Origin: Salegentibacter sp. R32
Lineage (GTDB): Bacteria; Bacteroidota; Bacteroidia; Flavobacteriales; Flavobacteriaceae
Reading direction: 5' to 3'
Assembly (NCBI RefSeq): GCF_008692195.1
Contig: NZ_RXOM01000018.1
Coordinates: forward strand, 1 to 64,000
Length of the DNA: 64,000 nucleotides
Shown piece by piece: positions 27,212 to 37,705 of this stretch. The notes beneath the pieces are model-generated. The model saw only the letters and a list, made by a program, of their open reading frames with translations, searched no databases and was not told the DNA's origin. The translations under genes and the position numbers were made by a program. How positions within the stretch are numbered: the stretch's first letter is position 1; each line of letters starts with the position of its first letter.

Positions 27212-27829
27212 ATGTCTGGGTTAATAGGAAAAAAAATCGGTATGACCAGCATTTTCGACGAGAATGGTAAAAACATTCCTTGTACGGTTATAGAGGCTGG
27301 ACCATGCGTAGTTACCCAAGTCAGAACCAGTGAGGTTGACGGGTATGAAGCAATTCAACTTGGTTTCGATGACAAGACAGAGAAAAGTACTACAAGTGCC
27401 GAAAAAGGTCACTTTAAAAAAGCTGGTACTGGAGCTAAGCGTCGTGTTGTTGAATTCAAGGGATTCAAAGAAGAATTTAAACTAGGTGATACAGTTACTG
27501 TAGAGCATTTTGCTGAAGGTGAATTCGTAGATGTGTCTGGAACTTCTAAAGGAAAAGGTTTCCAGGGGGTTGTAAAAAGACACGGATTTGGAGGAGTTGG
27601 ACAGCAAACTCACGGTCAACATAACCGTTTAAGAGCGCCTGGTTCTATTGGTGCTGCCTCTTACCCTGCAAGAGTATTCAAAGGAATGCGAATGGCAGGA
27701 CAAATGGGGAGCGAAAAAGTTAAAGTACAAAACCTTAAAGTGTTAAAAGTAGTTTCAGATAAGAACCTACTTGTTGTAAAAGGATGTGTTCCTGGTCACA
27801 AAAACGCTTATGTAACTATTCAGAAGTAA
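27212..27829 (+). CDS. rplC: 50S ribosomal protein L3
   Basis: 205 residues. Early 50S assembly protein near the peptidyl-transferase centre. The extended loop [23 protein letters not shown] is present. First gene after the attenuator. Its stop overlaps the rplD start (TAATG). Confidence 0.99.
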   Translation: MSGLIGKKIGMTSIFDENGKNIPCTVIEAGPCVVTQVRTSEVDGYEAIQLGFDDKTEKSTTSAEKGHFKKAGTGAKRRVVEFKGFKEEFKLGDTVTVEHFAEGEFVDVSGTSKGKGFQGVVKRHGFGGVGQQTHGQHNRLRAPGSIGAASYPARVFKGMRMAGQMGSEKVKVQNLKVLKVVSDKNLLVVKGCVPGHKNAYVTIQK

Positions 27830-28458
27830 TGGAAGTAGCAGTATTAGACATAAAAGGAAAAGAAACAGGTAGAAAGGTGAGCCTTTCTGATGCTGTTTTT
27901 GGAGTAGAGCCTAATGAGCATGCTATCTATTTAGATGTTAAGCAATACTTGGCTAATCAAAGACAAGGTACTCATAAAGCTAAAGAACGAGCTGAAATTA
28001 CAGGAAGTACTCGTAAAATTAAAAAGCAAAAGGGTACTGGTACTGCACGTGCAGGTAGTATAAAATCTCCTATTTTTAGAGGTGGTGGTAGAATTTTTGG
28101 GCCAAGACCAAGAAATTACGGATTTAAATTAAATAAATCTTTAAAGCGTCTTGCAAAGAAATCTGCATTAAGCCAAAAAGCAAAAAATAATGAAATTTTA
28201 GTGTTAGAGGATATCAATTTTGATTCTCCAAAAACTAAAAATTTCACTTCATTGATGCAAGATCTTGGTATTGAGGGGAAAAAATCATTATTTGTATTGG
28301 GAGAGTCAAATAAAAACGTATATTTGTCCTCTCGTAATTTACAGACCGCTGATGTTGTAACAGCTTCAGAATTAAGCACTTATAAAATATTACACGCTAA
28401 TAATCTAGTGTTTTTAGAAGGGTCTTTAGAAGGAATCGAGTCGAATTTGAGTAAATAA
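27829..28458 (+). CDS. rplD: 50S ribosomal protein L4
   Basis: 209 residues from the ATG at 27829, which overlaps the L3 stop by one base. A longer frame back to 27784 lies inside rplC and is rejected. The exit-tunnel loop has [17 protein letters not shown] and [13 protein letters not shown]. In gammaproteobacteria L4 represses its own operon; the leader before rplC would fit such a role here. Confidence 0.98.
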   Translation: MEVAVLDIKGKETGRKVSLSDAVFGVEPNEHAIYLDVKQYLANQRQGTHKAKERAEITGSTRKIKKQKGTGTARAGSIKSPIFRGGGRIFGPRPRNYGFKLNKSLKRLAKKSALSQKAKNNEILVLEDINFDSPKTKNFTSLMQDLGIEGKKSLFVLGESNKNVYLSSRNLQTADVVTASELSTYKILHANNLVFLEGSLEGIESNLSK

Positions 28459-28463
28459 ACGTT

Positions 28464-28754
28464 ATGAGTATCTTAATAAAACCTATTATTACGGAAAAAG
28501 CTACTAACGATAGTGAGTTAAATAATCGTTATTCGTTTGTGGTTAATAATCAGGCGAACAAGATTGAAATTAAAGACGCAGTAGAGTCTGCTTATGGCGT
28601 TTCAGTAGAAAAAGTTCGTACGATGAATGTTCGTCCGGATCGTAAGATTCGTTATACCAAAGCTGGTATGGTAACTGGTAAAACAAAAGCTTATAAAAAA
28701 GCAATTGTACAGTTGGCGGAAGGTGAAACAATTGATTTATACGCTAATCTTTAA
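28464..28754 (+). CDS. rplW: 50S ribosomal protein L23
   Basis: 96 residues. Sits at the exit-tunnel rim and docks trigger factor and SRP. Starts ILIKPIITEKAT, the family start motif. Six bases after rplD. The internal RKIRYTKAGMVTGKTKAYKKA matches the rRNA-binding loop. Confidence 0.98.
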   Translation: MSILIKPIITEKATNDSELNNRYSFVVNNQANKIEIKDAVESAYGVSVEKVRTMNVRPDRKIRYTKAGMVTGKTKAYKKAIVQLAEGETIDLYANL

Positions 28755-28763
28755 GATTAAGAA

Positions 28764-29591
28764 ATGTCAGTAAGAAAATTAAAACCAATCACACCTGGTC
28801 AGCGTTTTAGAGTTGTTAATGGTTATGACGCTATTACAACTGATAAGCCGGAGAAGTCTTTATTAGCTCCGAAGAAAAAATCAGGTGGTAGAAACAGTCA
28901 AGGAAAAATGACCATGCGCTATGTAGGTGGTGGTCATAAAAAACGTTATCGTATTATCGATTTTAAAAGAGATAAGCACGGTATTCCTGCAACAGTAAAA
29001 AGTATAGAGTATGATCCCAACCGTACTGCTTTTATCGCATTGTTAAATTACCAAGATGGTGAGAAAAGATATGTGATTGCGCAAAACGGTCTTCAGGTAG
29101 ATCAAAATTTAGTTTCTGGTAAGTCAGATGTGGCTACAGAAATTGGTAACGCAATGCCACTTTCAGTAATTCCTTTAGGTACTGTGATTTCTTGTATAGA
29201 ATTACGTCCTGGTCAGGGAGCTGTTATGGCGCGTAGTGCCGGTGCTTTTGCTCAGTTAATGGCGAGAGAAGGAAAATATGCTACCATTAAATTGCCTTCT
29301 GGTGAGACTAGAATGGTGTTAGCAGATTGTATGGCTACCATTGGAGCTGTATCTAACAGTGATCATCAGTTAATCATTTCTGGAAAAGCTGGTAGAAAAC
29401 GTTGGTTAGGTAGAAGACCTAGAACAAGAGCTGTGGTGATGAACCCGGTAGATCACCCAATGGGTGGTGGTGAAGGTAGAGCTTCAGGGGGTCACCCGAG
29501 ATCTAGAAAAGGTCTTCCGGCTAAAGGATTTAGAACACGTTCTAAGACCAAGGCGAGTAATAAGTATATTGTAGAACGTAGAAAGAAATAA
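28764..29591 (+). CDS. rplB: 50S ribosomal protein L2
   Basis: 275 residues. Essential for subunit joining and the peptidyl-transferase centre. The family signature [13 protein letters not shown] is intact with its conserved His, followed by [11 protein letters not shown] typical Lys/Arg-rich C-terminus ends the protein. Confidence 0.99.
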   Translation: MSVRKLKPITPGQRFRVVNGYDAITTDKPEKSLLAPKKKSGGRNSQGKMTMRYVGGGHKKRYRIIDFKRDKHGIPATVKSIEYDPNRTAFIALLNYQDGEKRYVIAQNGLQVDQNLVSGKSDVATEIGNAMPLSVIPLGTVISCIELRPGQGAVMARSAGAFAQLMAREGKYATIKLPSGETRMVLADCMATIGAVSNSDHQLIISGKAGRKRWLGRRPRTRAVVMNPVDHPMGGGEGRASGGHPRSRKGLPAKGFRTRSKTKASNKYIVERRKK

Positions 29592-29597
29592 TAAGAT

Positions 29598-29876
29598 ATG
29601 GCACGTTCATTAAAAAAAGGACCTTACGTTCACTATAAATTAGAGAAGAAAGTTGTTCAAAATGTTGAGTCTGGTAAGAAGTCTGTGATCAAAACTTGGT
29701 CTCGTGCTTCAATGATAACTCCAGATTTTGTTGGGCAAACTATCGGAGTACATAATGGTAAACAATTTGTTCCTGTTTATGTAACAGAGAATATGGTAGG
29801 TCATAAATTAGGAGAATTCTCACCAACCCGTTCTTTTAGAGGGCACGCTGGTGCGAAAAATAAAGGTAAAAGATAA
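29598..29876 (+). CDS. rpsS: 30S ribosomal protein S19
   Basis: 92 residues. Head protein near the A site that pairs with S13. Starts [11 protein letters not shown], and the C-terminal [13 protein letters not shown] is the family signature. Six bases after rplB. Confidence 0.99.
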   Translation: MARSLKKGPYVHYKLEKKVVQNVESGKKSVIKTWSRASMITPDFVGQTIGVHNGKQFVPVYVTENMVGHKLGEFSPTRSFRGHAGAKNKGKR

Positions 29877-29884
29877 TTGAAGCT

Positions 29885-30292
29885 ATGGGAGTTCGTAAAA
29901 GAGAAAGAGCAGAGCAAATAAAAGAAGCTAAGAAGCAAGTGGCTTTTGCCAAGTTGAATAACTGCCCTACTTCACCTAGAAAAATGCGTTTAGTTGCAGA
30001 TTTAGTTCGTGGTGAAGGTGTAGAAAAAGCGCTTCAAGTATTAAAATTTAATAATAAAGAAGCTTCAGGAAGATTAGAAAAACTTCTTCTTTCTGCAATT
30101 GCTAACTGGCAAATGAAGAATGAAGATGCTAGTTTAGAAGAAGCAGAATTATTTATTAAAGAAATTCGCGTGGATGGAGGAAGTATGTTGAAAAGACTTC
30201 GTCCTGCACCACAAGGAAGAGCACATAGAATAAGAAAAAGATCTAATCACGTTACATTAGTGTTAGGGTCTAAAAATAATACACAAAGCTAA
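29885..30292 (+). CDS. rplV: 50S ribosomal protein L22
   Basis: 135 residues. Lines the exit tunnel. Its N-terminus is about 20 residues longer than minimal L22 (a charged [14 protein letters not shown] start), as usual in Bacteroidota. The C-terminal beta-hairpin includes [21 protein letters not shown], whose tip reaches the macrolide site. Confidence 0.98.
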   Translation: MGVRKRERAEQIKEAKKQVAFAKLNNCPTSPRKMRLVADLVRGEGVEKALQVLKFNNKEASGRLEKLLLSAIANWQMKNEDASLEEAELFIKEIRVDGGSMLKRLRPAPQGRAHRIRKRSNHVTLVLGSKNNTQS

Positions 30293-30300
30293 GAAGTAGT

Positions 30301-31017
30301 ATGGGACAGAAAACAAATCCAATCGGTAATAGACTTGGTATCGTTAGAGGATGGGAATCCAACTGGTACGGAGGTAACGACTACGGTGATAAATTAGCCG
30401 AAGACGATAAGATTAGAAAGTATATCCATGCCAGACTTTCTAAAGCTAGTGTATCTAGAGTAATAATTGAGCGAACTTTAAAGCTTGTAACCGTTACTAT
30501 CACCACGGCTAGACCAGGTATCATTATTGGTAAAGGTGGCCAGGAGGTAGACAAGTTAAAAGAAGAGCTTAAGAAGATTACTGGTAAAGAAGTTCAGGTA
30601 AATATTTTTGAAATTAAAAGACCTGAGCTTGATGCTCATCTTGTAGCAGCAAGTGTTGCACGACAAATAGAAAATCGTATTTCTTACCGTCGAGCAATAA
30701 AAATGGCTATTGCTGCCGCTATGCGTATGAATGCTGAAGGAATTAAAATCCAGATTTCAGGGCGTTTAAACGGAGCTGAAATGGCACGTTCAGAAGCATA
30801 TAAAGATGGTAGAATACCTTTATCAACTTACAGAGCCGACATCGACTATGCTTTAATCGAAGCTCATACTACTTATGGTAGATTAGGAGTGAAAGTATGG
30901 ATTATGAAAGGTGAAGTATATGGTAAAAGAGAACTTTCTCCGCTTGTAGGATTATCTAAGAAGCAGGGCGGTAAAGGTTCTGGACGAGGTGGTAACAAAT
31001 CACGTCGTAGAAAGTAA
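30301..31017 (+). CDS. rpsC: 30S ribosomal protein S3
   Basis: 238 residues. Forms part of the mRNA entry channel and helicase. The KH domain GXXG loop is GKGG at 77-80. The C-terminal domain contains the [21 protein letters not shown] segment, and the tail is glycine- and arginine-rich. Nine bases after rplV. Confidence 0.99.
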   Translation: MGQKTNPIGNRLGIVRGWESNWYGGNDYGDKLAEDDKIRKYIHARLSKASVSRVIIERTLKLVTVTITTARPGIIIGKGGQEVDKLKEELKKITGKEVQVNIFEIKRPELDAHLVAASVARQIENRISYRRAIKMAIAAAMRMNAEGIKIQISGRLNGAEMARSEAYKDGRIPLSTYRADIDYALIEAHTTYGRLGVKVWIMKGEVYGKRELSPLVGLSKKQGGKGSGRGGNKSRRRK

Positions 31018-31035
31018 TTTTTTAAAGCAAAAGAA

Positions 31036-31455
31036 ATGTTACAGCCTAAAAGAACAAAATATAGAAAGCAGCAGAAAGGTCGTATGAAAGGGAATGCTCA
31101 ACGTGGGCATAGACTTTCAAACGGAACTTTCGGAATTAAATCTCTAGATTCAAAGTTTGTTACAGCAAGACAAATTGAAGCTGCTCGTATTGCCGCAACC
31201 CGTTACATGAAAAGAGAAGGTTCTATCTGGATTAAAATTTTCCCAGATAAGCCAATTACCAAAAAACCTCTTGAGGTACGTATGGGTAAAGGTAAAGGTA
31301 ATGTTGAATATTGGGCAGCAGTAGTCAAGCCTGGAAGAATAATGTTTGAGATTGGTGGTGTGCCAATGGCAATTGCCAAAGAAGCACTTCGTTTAGCCGC
31401 TCAAAAACTTCCAGTTAGAACTAAGTTTGTTGTCGCAAGGGATTATCAAGAATAA
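31036..31455 (+). CDS. rplP: 50S ribosomal protein L16
   Basis: 139 residues. Binds near the A-site tRNA elbow and completes 50S assembly. Starts [16 protein letters not shown], and the [16 protein letters not shown] segment is characteristic. 19 bases after rpsC. Confidence 0.99.
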   Translation: MLQPKRTKYRKQQKGRMKGNAQRGHRLSNGTFGIKSLDSKFVTARQIEAARIAATRYMKREGSIWIKIFPDKPITKKPLEVRMGKGKGNVEYWAAVVKPGRIMFEIGGVPMAIAKEALRLAAQKLPVRTKFVVARDYQE

Positions 31456-31465
31456 TTTTTGAATT

Positions 31466-31657
31466 ATGAAACAATCAGAAATAGAAAAATTATCTGTAGC
31501 TGAATTGCAAGATGAACTAGTAAATGCTAGAAGATCTTATACAGATTTAAAGATGGCTCATGCAATTACGCCTCTAGATAATCCTGCGCAGTTAAGAACT
31601 GTAAGAAGGACTATTGCGCGTCTAGCAACAGAATCGAGTAAAAGAGAATTAGAATAA
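31466..31657 (+). CDS. rpmC: 50S ribosomal protein L29
   Basis: 63 residues. Two-helix protein beside L23 at the tunnel exit. Pattern: [20 protein letters not shown] with [15 protein letters not shown]. Ten bases after rplP, 11 before rpsQ. Confidence 0.97.
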   Translation: MKQSEIEKLSVAELQDELVNARRSYTDLKMAHAITPLDNPAQLRTVRRTIARLATESSKRELE

Positions 31658-31668
31658 TTCTGCTGAAG

Positions 31669-31926
31669 ATGGAAAAAAGAAATTTAAGAAAAGAACGTAT
31701 AGGTGTAGTAACCAGTAACAAGATGGAGAAATCTATCGTAGTTTCAGAGGTTAAAAAGATGAAGCACCCTATGTATGGAAAATTCGTATTAAAAACGAAA
31801 AAATACGTAGCACACGACGAGAAAAACGACTGCAACGAAGGTGATACCGTAAAGATCATGGAAACAAGACCTTTAAGTAAAACCAAGACTTGGAGATTAG
31901 TAGAAATAATTGAAAGAGCGAAGTAA
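31669..31926 (+). CDS. rpsQ: 30S ribosomal protein S17
   Basis: 85 residues. OB-fold primary binder of 16S rRNA. The block [14 protein letters not shown] is followed by [16 protein letters not shown] and the C-terminal [17 protein letters not shown] family signature. Confidence 0.98.
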   Translation: MEKRNLRKERIGVVTSNKMEKSIVVSEVKKMKHPMYGKFVLKTKKYVAHDEKNDCNEGDTVKIMETRPLSKTKTWRLVEIIERAK

Positions 31927-31928
31927 TT

Positions 31929-32297
31929 ATGGTACAACAAGAATCTAGATTAAGAGTAGCAGACAATACCGGCGCTAAAGAAGTTTTAGCAATTAGAGTA
32001 TTGGGAGGTACAAAGAAGAGATATGCTTCTGTAGGAGATAAAATTGTTGTAAGTGTAAAAGAAGCAACGCCTAATGGAAACATTAAAAAAGGTGCTGTGT
32101 CCACTGCAGTAGTTGTTCGTACCAAAAAAGAAGTTCGCAGACCAGATGGTTCTTACATCCGTTTCGATGATAATGCTTGTGTTTTATTAAACCCAACCGG
32201 AGAAATGAGAGGAACACGTGTATTTGGCCCTGTAGCTAGAGAACTTCGCGATAGACAATTTATGAAAATTGTATCATTAGCACCAGAAGTGCTTTAA
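31929..32297 (+). CDS. rplN: 50S ribosomal protein L14
   Basis: 122 residues. Intersubunit bridge protein. Starts [18 protein letters not shown] and ends [19 protein letters not shown], the family ends. Two bases after rpsQ, with no gap between the S10 and spc groups, so both are one transcript. Confidence 0.99.
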   Translation: MVQQESRLRVADNTGAKEVLAIRVLGGTKKRYASVGDKIVVSVKEATPNGNIKKGAVSTAVVVRTKKEVRRPDGSYIRFDDNACVLLNPTGEMRGTRVFGPVARELRDRQFMKIVSLAPEVL

Positions 32298-32309
32298 TAC
32301 AAAAAAGAG

Positions 32310-32621
32310 ATGGCAAAGCTTAAAATAAAATCAGGAGATACTGTTCGTGTAATTGCTGGAGAGCACAAAGGGCAAGAAGGTAAAGTACAGTCAGTATTAA
32401 TTGAAAAGAATAAAGCAATCGTTGAGAGGGTAAACATGATTTCAAAACATGAAAAGCCTAGCGCTGCTAACCCTCAAGGAGGAATTGTAAAGAAAGAAGC
32501 TCCTATTCATATTTCTAACTTATCATTGTTAACCAAAGATGGAAAAACAACTAGAGTTGGTTACAAAATGGAAGGAGATAAGAAAGTGAGATTTTCTAAA
32601 AAATCTAATGAAGTAATTTAG
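32310..32621 (+). CDS. rplX: 50S ribosomal protein L24
   Basis: 103 residues. Assembly-initiator protein with a KOW motif ([20 protein letters not shown], 7-26) and the [17 protein letters not shown] block. 12 bases after rplN. Confidence 0.98.
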   Translation: MAKLKIKSGDTVRVIAGEHKGQEGKVQSVLIEKNKAIVERVNMISKHEKPSAANPQGGIVKKEAPIHISNLSLLTKDGKTTRVGYKMEGDKKVRFSKKSNEVI

Positions 32622-32623
32622 TT

Positions 32624-33175
32624 ATGAGTTACGTACCAAGACTTAGAGAAGAGTATAAAGAAAAAGTTATTTCTGCTCTTAAAGAAGAATTTAGTTACAG
32701 TAATATTATGGAAGTACCAAAACTTACTAAAATAGTAGTAAGTAAAGGTGTTGGTGCTGCTGTGGCAGATAAAAAACTTATCGACCACGCGGTAGAAGAG
32801 CTTACCACTATTACTGGTCAGAAAGCGGTAGCGACTATATCTAAGAAAGATGTTGCTTCATTTAAATTGCGTAAAGGTATGCCCATTGGAGCAAAAGTTA
32901 CGCTTAGAGGAGATCGCATGTACGAATTTTTAGATCGTTTAATTACAGCTTCACTTCCACGTGTTCGTGATTTTAACGGTATAAAAGCTACTGGTTTTGA
33001 CGGTAGAGGTAATTATAACCTAGGTATTACAGAGCAGATTATATTTCCTGAAATCAATATTGATAGGGTAAATAGAATTTCTGGAATGGATATTACCTTT
33101 GTTACTACTGCAAATACAGATAAGGAAGCAAAATCATTGTTAACAGAACTAGGACTACCTTTTAAAAAGAATTAA
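32624..33175 (+). CDS. rplE: 50S ribosomal protein L5
   Basis: 183 residues. Binds 5S rRNA and contacts P-site tRNA. The segments [25 protein letters not shown] [11 protein letters not shown] and [16 protein letters not shown] are diagnostic. Two bases after rplX. Confidence 0.99.
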   Translation: MSYVPRLREEYKEKVISALKEEFSYSNIMEVPKLTKIVVSKGVGAAVADKKLIDHAVEELTTITGQKAVATISKKDVASFKLRKGMPIGAKVTLRGDRMYEFLDRLITASLPRVRDFNGIKATGFDGRGNYNLGITEQIIFPEINIDRVNRISGMDITFVTTANTDKEAKSLLTELGLPFKKN

Positions 33176-33177
33176 TT

Positions 33178-33447
33178 ATGGCTAAAGAATCAATGAAAGC
33201 CCGTGAGGTTAAAAGACAAGAGCTGGTAAAAAAGTATGCTGAAAAAAGAGAAGCTTTAAAAGAAGCTGGAGATTATGAGGCATTACAAAAATTACCTAAA
33301 AACTCTTCTCCTGTTCGTTTACACAACCGTTGTAAATTAACCGGAAGACCAAAGGGGTATATGAGACAATTTGGTATTTCTCGTGTAATGTTCAGAGAGA
33401 TGGCTAACAAAGGGTTAATTCCAGGAGTTAAAAAGGCTAGTTGGTAA
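33178..33447 (+). CDS. rpsN: 30S ribosomal protein S14, zinc-free long form
   Basis: 89 residues, the long C-minus type: the two CxxC zinc motifs of short S14 are missing and only one Cys (RCKLTGRP) remains. The C-terminal [20 protein letters not shown] is the family signature. Two bases after rplE. Confidence 0.98.
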   Translation: MAKESMKAREVKRQELVKKYAEKREALKEAGDYEALQKLPKNSSPVRLHNRCKLTGRPKGYMRQFGISRVMFREMANKGLIPGVKKASW

Positions 33448-33459
33448 AATAGTATAAAC

Positions 33460-33489
33460 GGTTGCAGGTTCAAAAAGAAAACCACAGCC
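33460..33489 (+). promoter_or_regulatory. candidate S8-binding hairpin in rpsH leader
   Basis: The 56-bp gap before rpsH holds a hairpin: 33460-33464 with 33485-33489 and 33467-33470 with 33480-33483, split by an asymmetric internal loop (CA opposite A), loop of nine bases. S8 recognises an irregular helix of this general shape in 16S helix 21 and in its own mRNA. Binding here is inferred from shape and position. Confidence 0.45.
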
Positions 33490-33503
33490 ATAAATCAAAA
33501 TAG

Positions 33504-33905
33504 ATGAATACAGATCCTATTGCAGATTATTTAACTAGAATTAGAAATGCGGTGGCAGCAGGTCATCGAGTAGTAGAAATACCAGCTTCTAATCTAAAAA
33601 AACAAATTACTAAAATATTATTCGATCAGGGATATATTCTTAGTTATAAATTTGATGATGAAAATACAGCGAGGGGTATTATTAAAATAGCTCTTAAGTA
33701 TGATAAAGATTCTAAAGAATCAGTTATCAAAAAAATACAAAGAATAAGTAAGCCCGGACTTCGAAAGTATGCTGGTGCAAATGAACTGCCACGTATCTTA
33801 AATGGTCTTGGTATAGCTATCGTTTCTACTTCTCACGGAGTAATGACAGATAAGCAAGCGAGAAAAGAGAATGTTGGTGGTGAAGTTCTTTGCTACGTTT
33901 ACTAA
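33504..33905 (+). CDS. rpsH: 30S ribosomal protein S8
   Basis: 133 residues. Primary 16S binder and, in enterobacteria, translational repressor of the spc operon. Starts [16 protein letters not shown]; the C-terminal [31 protein letters not shown] is canonical. The 56-base folded leader before it is the only spacer of its size in this part of the operon. Confidence 0.98.
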   Translation: MNTDPIADYLTRIRNAVAAGHRVVEIPASNLKKQITKILFDQGYILSYKFDDENTARGIIKIALKYDKDSKESVIKKIQRISKPGLRKYAGANELPRILNGLGIAIVSTSHGVMTDKQARKENVGGEVLCYVY

Positions 33906-33924
33906 TATTTAAAAGACGAAAACA

Positions 33925-34467
33925 ATGTCAAGAATAGGTAAAAGTCCAGTATCAATTCCCGAAGGCGTAACCGTAAGCGTAAAAGACGGAGTAGTTACTG
34001 TAAAAGGAAAATTAGGAGAGTTAACTCAAGAGTTCAGTGATATCGACATCAAAGTTGAAGAAAATGAAGTCTTACTTGAGCGTCCTTCAGAAAAGAAAGT
34101 CTTTAAAGCAAAACACGGTCTATACAGAGCTTTAATCCAAAATATGGTTGAAGGTGTTTCAAAAGGCTTTACAAAAGAACTAGAATTAGTGGGAGTAGGT
34201 TACCGTGCATCTAACCAAGGTCAGAAGTTAGATTTGGCTATTGGTTATTCTCACAATATTGTTATAGATTTGGCACCTGAAGTAAAGGTTGAAACGGTTT
34301 CAGAAAAAGGTAAAAATCCAGTTGTTAAGTTAACTTCGCACGACAAGCAATTAGTTGGGCAGGTAGCAGCAAAGATTAGATCTTTAAGAAAACCAGAGCC
34401 TTACAAAGGAAAAGGTATCAAGTTTGTTGGAGAGCATATTAGAAGAAAAGCAGGTAAATCAGCTTAA
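33925..34467 (+). CDS. rplF: 50S ribosomal protein L6
   Basis: 180 residues. Two-domain protein near the factor-binding site. Starts MSRIGKSPVSIPEGV and ends with KPEPYKGKGIKFVGEHIRRKAGK, the family signature. 19 bases after rpsH. Confidence 0.99.
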   Translation: MSRIGKSPVSIPEGVTVSVKDGVVTVKGKLGELTQEFSDIDIKVEENEVLLERPSEKKVFKAKHGLYRALIQNMVEGVSKGFTKELELVGVGYRASNQGQKLDLAIGYSHNIVIDLAPEVKVETVSEKGKNPVVKLTSHDKQLVGQVAAKIRSLRKPEPYKGKGIKFVGEHIRRKAGKSA

Positions 34468-34479
34468 TAAAGTGTAGTT

Positions 34480-34833
34480 ATGGCATTTTCAAAAGAAAAA
34501 AGAAGATATAAAATTAGAAGAAGAATTCGTAAGTCTATTACGGGTACACCAAGCAGACCACGTTTATCTGTTTTCAGAAGTAATAAAGAAATTTATGCTC
34601 AAATAATAGACGATGTGAACGGTGAAACAATTGCCGCTGCTTCTTCTAGAGATAAAGATGTTTCTACTGAAGGAACTAAGAGTGATATTGCAACAGCTGT
34701 TGGTAAAGCAGTAGCAGAAAAAGCTCAAAAGGCCGGAGTAGAAAAGGTATCATTTGATAGAAGTGGATATTTATACCACGGAAGAGTTAAATCATTAGCA
34801 GAAGGTGCTCGCGAAGGAGGACTAAAATTCTAA
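34480..34833 (+). CDS. rplR: 50S ribosomal protein L18
   Basis: 117 residues. Binds 5S rRNA. Basic N-terminus ([19 protein letters not shown]), then [20 protein letters not shown] and the C-terminal [24 protein letters not shown] signature. Confidence 0.99.
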   Translation: MAFSKEKRRYKIRRRIRKSITGTPSRPRLSVFRSNKEIYAQIIDDVNGETIAAASSRDKDVSTEGTKSDIATAVGKAVAEKAQKAGVEKVSFDRSGYLYHGRVKSLAEGAREGGLKF

Positions 34834-34840
34834 AGAGATT

Positions 34841-35365
34841 ATGTATCAAGATTATAAAAACGTAGAACACGTAAAGCCAAGTGGCTTAGATTTAAAAGAT
34901 CGTTTAGTTGGAGTACAACGTGTAACGAAAGTTACTAAAGGTGGTAGAGCATTTGGTTTCTCTGCTATTGTTGTAGTAGGAGACGAAGACGGTGTTGTAG
35001 GTCACGGTTTAGGAAAGTCTAAAGAAGTTGCTGAAGCAATTGCCAAAGCAGTAGAAGACGCAAAGAAAAATCTAGTTAGAATTCCTTTAACAAAAGGTAC
35101 CTTACCACACGAACAAAAAGGTAAATATGGTGGAGCAAGAGTTTTATTACTTCCTGCTGCAACTGGTACCGGAGTAATCGCAGGTGGTGCTATACGTGCG
35201 GTATTAGAAGCTGTAGGAGTACATGATGTACTCTCTAAAAACCAAGGTTCTTCTAACCCACATAACGTAGTAAAAGCTACCTTTGACGCTTTATTGCAAT
35301 TAAGAAGTGCAGAAACCGTTGCAAAACAACGCGGTATCTCACTAGATAAAGTATTTAACGGATAA
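34841..35365 (+). CDS. rpsE: 30S ribosomal protein S5
   Basis: 174 residues. Double-stranded-RNA-binding-like fold at the mRNA entry. The loop [10 protein letters not shown] (31-40) is the spectinomycin-contact region and looks wild type. The C-terminal half holds [21 protein letters not shown] and [12 protein letters not shown]. Seven bases after rplR. Confidence 0.99.
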   Translation: MYQDYKNVEHVKPSGLDLKDRLVGVQRVTKVTKGGRAFGFSAIVVVGDEDGVVGHGLGKSKEVAEAIAKAVEDAKKNLVRIPLTKGTLPHEQKGKYGGARVLLLPAATGTGVIAGGAIRAVLEAVGVHDVLSKNQGSSNPHNVVKATFDALLQLRSAETVAKQRGISLDKVFNG

Positions 35366-35376
35366 TATTCAGGATA

Positions 35377-35559
35377 ATGGGAAAGATTAAAGTAACTAAA
35401 ACAAGAAGTGCTATTAATCGCACTAAAAACCAAAAGCGTACTTTAGAGGCTTTAGGTTTAAAGAAGATAGGGCAAACTGTTGAGCATGAAGATTCGCCTA
35501 ATATCCTTGGAATGGTAAATAAAGTACAACATTTAGTTTCTGTAGAAGAAACAAAATAA
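35377..35559 (+). CDS. rpmD: 50S ribosomal protein L30
   Basis: 60 residues. Short bacterial L30 with KVTKTRSAINRTKNQKRTLEALGL and a C-terminal GMVNKVQHLVSVEE. 11 bases after rpsE. Confidence 0.97.
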   Translation: MGKIKVTKTRSAINRTKNQKRTLEALGLKKIGQTVEHEDSPNILGMVNKVQHLVSVEETK

Positions 35560-35567
35560 ACTATACG

Positions 35568-36020
35568 ATGGAATTAAATAACTTAAAACCTGCAGAAGGT
35601 TCAGTTCGAGGAAACAATAAGCGTGTAGGTAGAGGTCAAGCTTCTGGAAAAGGGGGGACTTCTACACGTGGACACAAAGGAGCTAAATCTCGTTCAGGAT
35701 ATTCTAAGAAAATCGGATTTGAAGGAGGTCAAATGCCACTTCAAAGAAGAGTTCCTAAATTTGGTTTCAATAACAGAAATCGTAAAGAATATCAAGGAGT
35801 TAATTTAGATACTTTACAAAAGTTGGTTGATGACGGTAAATTAAAAGATACTGTAGATTTTCAAACTTTAGTAGATAATAGATTAGCAACTAAAACAGAT
35901 TTAGTTAAAATCTTAGGTAGAGGAGAGCTTAAAGCTAAATTAAAAGTTTCTGCTCATAAGTTCACTGCCTCTGCAAAAGAAGCTATTGAAGCTGCTGGCG
36001 GAGAAGCTGTAACCTTATAA
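35568..36020 (+). CDS. rplO: 50S ribosomal protein L15
   Basis: 150 residues. Late-assembly protein. Glycine/arginine-rich N-terminal arm (RGNNKRVGRGQASGKGGTSTRGHKGAKSR region) and FEGGQMPLQRRVPKFGF. Immediately precedes secY. Confidence 0.98.
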   Translation: MELNNLKPAEGSVRGNNKRVGRGQASGKGGTSTRGHKGAKSRSGYSKKIGFEGGQMPLQRRVPKFGFNNRNRKEYQGVNLDTLQKLVDDGKLKDTVDFQTLVDNRLATKTDLVKILGRGELKAKLKVSAHKFTASAKEAIEAAGGEAVTL

Positions 36021-36029
36021 TAGATTAGA

Positions 36030-37373
36030 ATGAAATTTATTGAAACTATAAAAAACGTTTGGAAAATAGAAGAGCTAAAGAATCGTATCCTGATTACTTT
36101 AGGTCTTCTATTAGTGTATCGTTTTGGTACGCAGGTAGTACTTCCCGGTATAGATGCAACTCAATTATCTAATTTAGCAAACCAGACTGAAAATGGTCTT
36201 TTAGGTTTGCTTAATGCGTTTACCGGTGGTGCGTTTTCTAATGCTTCAATTTTTGCATTAGGTATTATGCCATATATTTCTGCTTCTATTGTTGTGCAGT
36301 TAATGGGAATTGCCGTTCCTTATTTGCAAAAACTTCAAAAGGAAGGGGAAAGTGGTAGAAAGAAAATAAATCAAATAACCAGATGGTTAACTATTGCAAT
36401 TACTTTAGTGCAAGGACCTGGTTATATTTATAATCTTTATAGTACACTACCTGATAGTGCCTTTATGTTAGGTGACTCAATAAGTTTTATTGCTTCTTCT
36501 GTTATCATCCTTACCACCGGTTGTATTTTTGCAATGTGGTTAGGAGAGAGAATAACAGATAAAGGTATCGGTAACGGTATCTCATTATTAATTATGGTAG
36601 GAATCATTGCAAGATTGCCACAATCATTCGTTCAAGAATGGGTTTCTAGAGTATCAGGTTCTGATGCTAATGGTGGTCTAATCATGATTCTTATAGAATT
36701 ATTTATTTGGTTTGCGGTGATATTTGCCTCAGTAATGTTGGTGATGGCTGTAAGACAAATACCGGTTCAATATGCAAGAAGAAATGCAACGGGAGGATAT
36801 GAAAAGAATATTTTTGGTGGAGCAAGACAGTTCATTCCTTTAAAGCTTAATGCTTCAGGGGTGATGCCAATTATCTTCGCTCAAGCAATTATGTTTATTC
36901 CTTCTGCGTTGGCAGGACTTTCAGATTCAGAAACTGCACAGGGTATAACTGCTGAATTCAATAATATTTTTGGATTTTGGTATAATCTGGTGTTTGCTTT
37001 ATTGATTATCATATTTACATATTTCTATACCGCTATTACTGTTCCTACCAATAAAATGGCTGATGATTTAAAAAGAAGTGGTGGTTTTATTCCGGGAATT
37101 AGACCGGGAACTGAAACATCAGAATACTTAGATAGAATTATGTCGCAAATCACATTGCCAGGGTCTATATTCTTAGCATTAATCGCTATTTTCCCTGCAA
37201 TTGTTGTTTCCTTAGGAATGCAACAAGGTTGGGCATTGTTCTTTGGTGGTACTTCTTTAATAATTATGGTAGGGGTAGCTATCGATACTATGCAACAAAT
37301 CAATTCGTACTTGTTAAACAGACATTACGACGGTTTAATGAAATCAGGTAGAAAAAGAAAAGCAGTAGCATAA
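36030..37373 (+). CDS. secY: preprotein translocase subunit SecY
   Basis: 447 residues, ten predicted membrane segments. Forms the SecYEG channel for export and membrane insertion. The N-terminal [21 protein letters not shown] and the cytoplasmic loop [16 protein letters not shown] are typical. The second half carries [34 protein letters not shown], the conserved C4/C5-adjacent region that contacts SecA and ribosomes. Nine bases after rplO, 2 before infA. Confidence 0.99.
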   Translation: MKFIETIKNVWKIEELKNRILITLGLLLVYRFGTQVVLPGIDATQLSNLANQTENGLLGLLNAFTGGAFSNASIFALGIMPYISASIVVQLMGIAVPYLQKLQKEGESGRKKINQITRWLTIAITLVQGPGYIYNLYSTLPDSAFMLGDSISFIASSVIILTTGCIFAMWLGERITDKGIGNGISLLIMVGIIARLPQSFVQEWVSRVSGSDANGGLIMILIELFIWFAVIFASVMLVMAVRQIPVQYARRNATGGYEKNIFGGARQFIPLKLNASGVMPIIFAQAIMFIPSALAGLSDSETAQGITAEFNNIFGFWYNLVFALLIIIFTYFYTAITVPTNKMADDLKRSGGFIPGIRPGTETSEYLDRIMSQITLPGSIFLALIAIFPAIVVSLGMQQGWALFFGGTSLIIMVGVAIDTMQQINSYLLNRHYDGLMKSGRKRKAVA

Positions 37374-37375
37374 TT

Positions 37376-37591
37376 ATGGCAAAACAACCCGCAATAGAGC
37401 AAGATGGAACTATTATAGAAGCTTTATCTAATGCAATGTTTAGAGTAGAGTTGGAAAACGGACACGTAGTCACAGCTCATATCTCTGGAAAAATGAGAAT
37501 GCATTACATCAAGCTTTTACCAGGAGATAAAGTAAAACTGGAAATGAGCCCTTATGATTTAACAAAGGCTCGTATAACCTATAGATACTAA
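37376..37591 (+). CDS. infA: translation initiation factor IF-1
   Basis: 71 residues, one S1-type OB fold. Starts [26 protein letters not shown] and ends with [14 protein letters not shown]. Binds the A site during initiation. Two bases after secY; the following 114-bp gap carries a promoter for the alpha genes. Confidence 0.98.
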   Translation: MAKQPAIEQDGTIIEALSNAMFRVELENGHVVTAHISGKMRMHYIKLLPGDKVKLEMSPYDLTKARITYRY

Positions 37592-37628
37592 TAAATCTTT
37601 TAAATGTAGATAATTCAAATATTTTTCT

Positions 37629-37636
37629 TACTTTTG
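37629..37636 (+). promoter_or_regulatory. candidate -7 element of the rpmJ/alpha promoter
   Basis: TACTTTTG fits TAnnTTTG. No good TTTG box is seen 19 bases upstream, so the call depends on the -7 element and the 114-bp gap. It would let the alpha genes be transcribed apart from the upstream operon. Confidence 0.4.
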
Positions 37637-37650
37637 CAGTTCGAAAAATT

Positions 37651-37690
37651 TTGATAAAAGTCTAAAAGACAGAAACTTTACATTTATCAA
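37651..37690 (+). promoter_or_regulatory. folded leader before rpmJ-rpsM
   Basis: An 8-bp stem TTGATAAA (37651-37658) with TTTATCAA (37683-37690) encloses a small GTCT-AAA-AGAC hairpin (37660-37670). It lies between the candidate -7 element and rpmJ, a place where alpha-operon leaders act in other bacteria. Regulation is inferred only. Confidence 0.45.
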
Positions 37691-37705
37691 GAAAAATTAA
37701 TAGAG

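Noticed and set aside
27784..27828. upstream start of rplD
   Set aside because: Lies inside rplC; ATG at 27829 overlaps the L3 stop and gives the standard L4 N-terminus.
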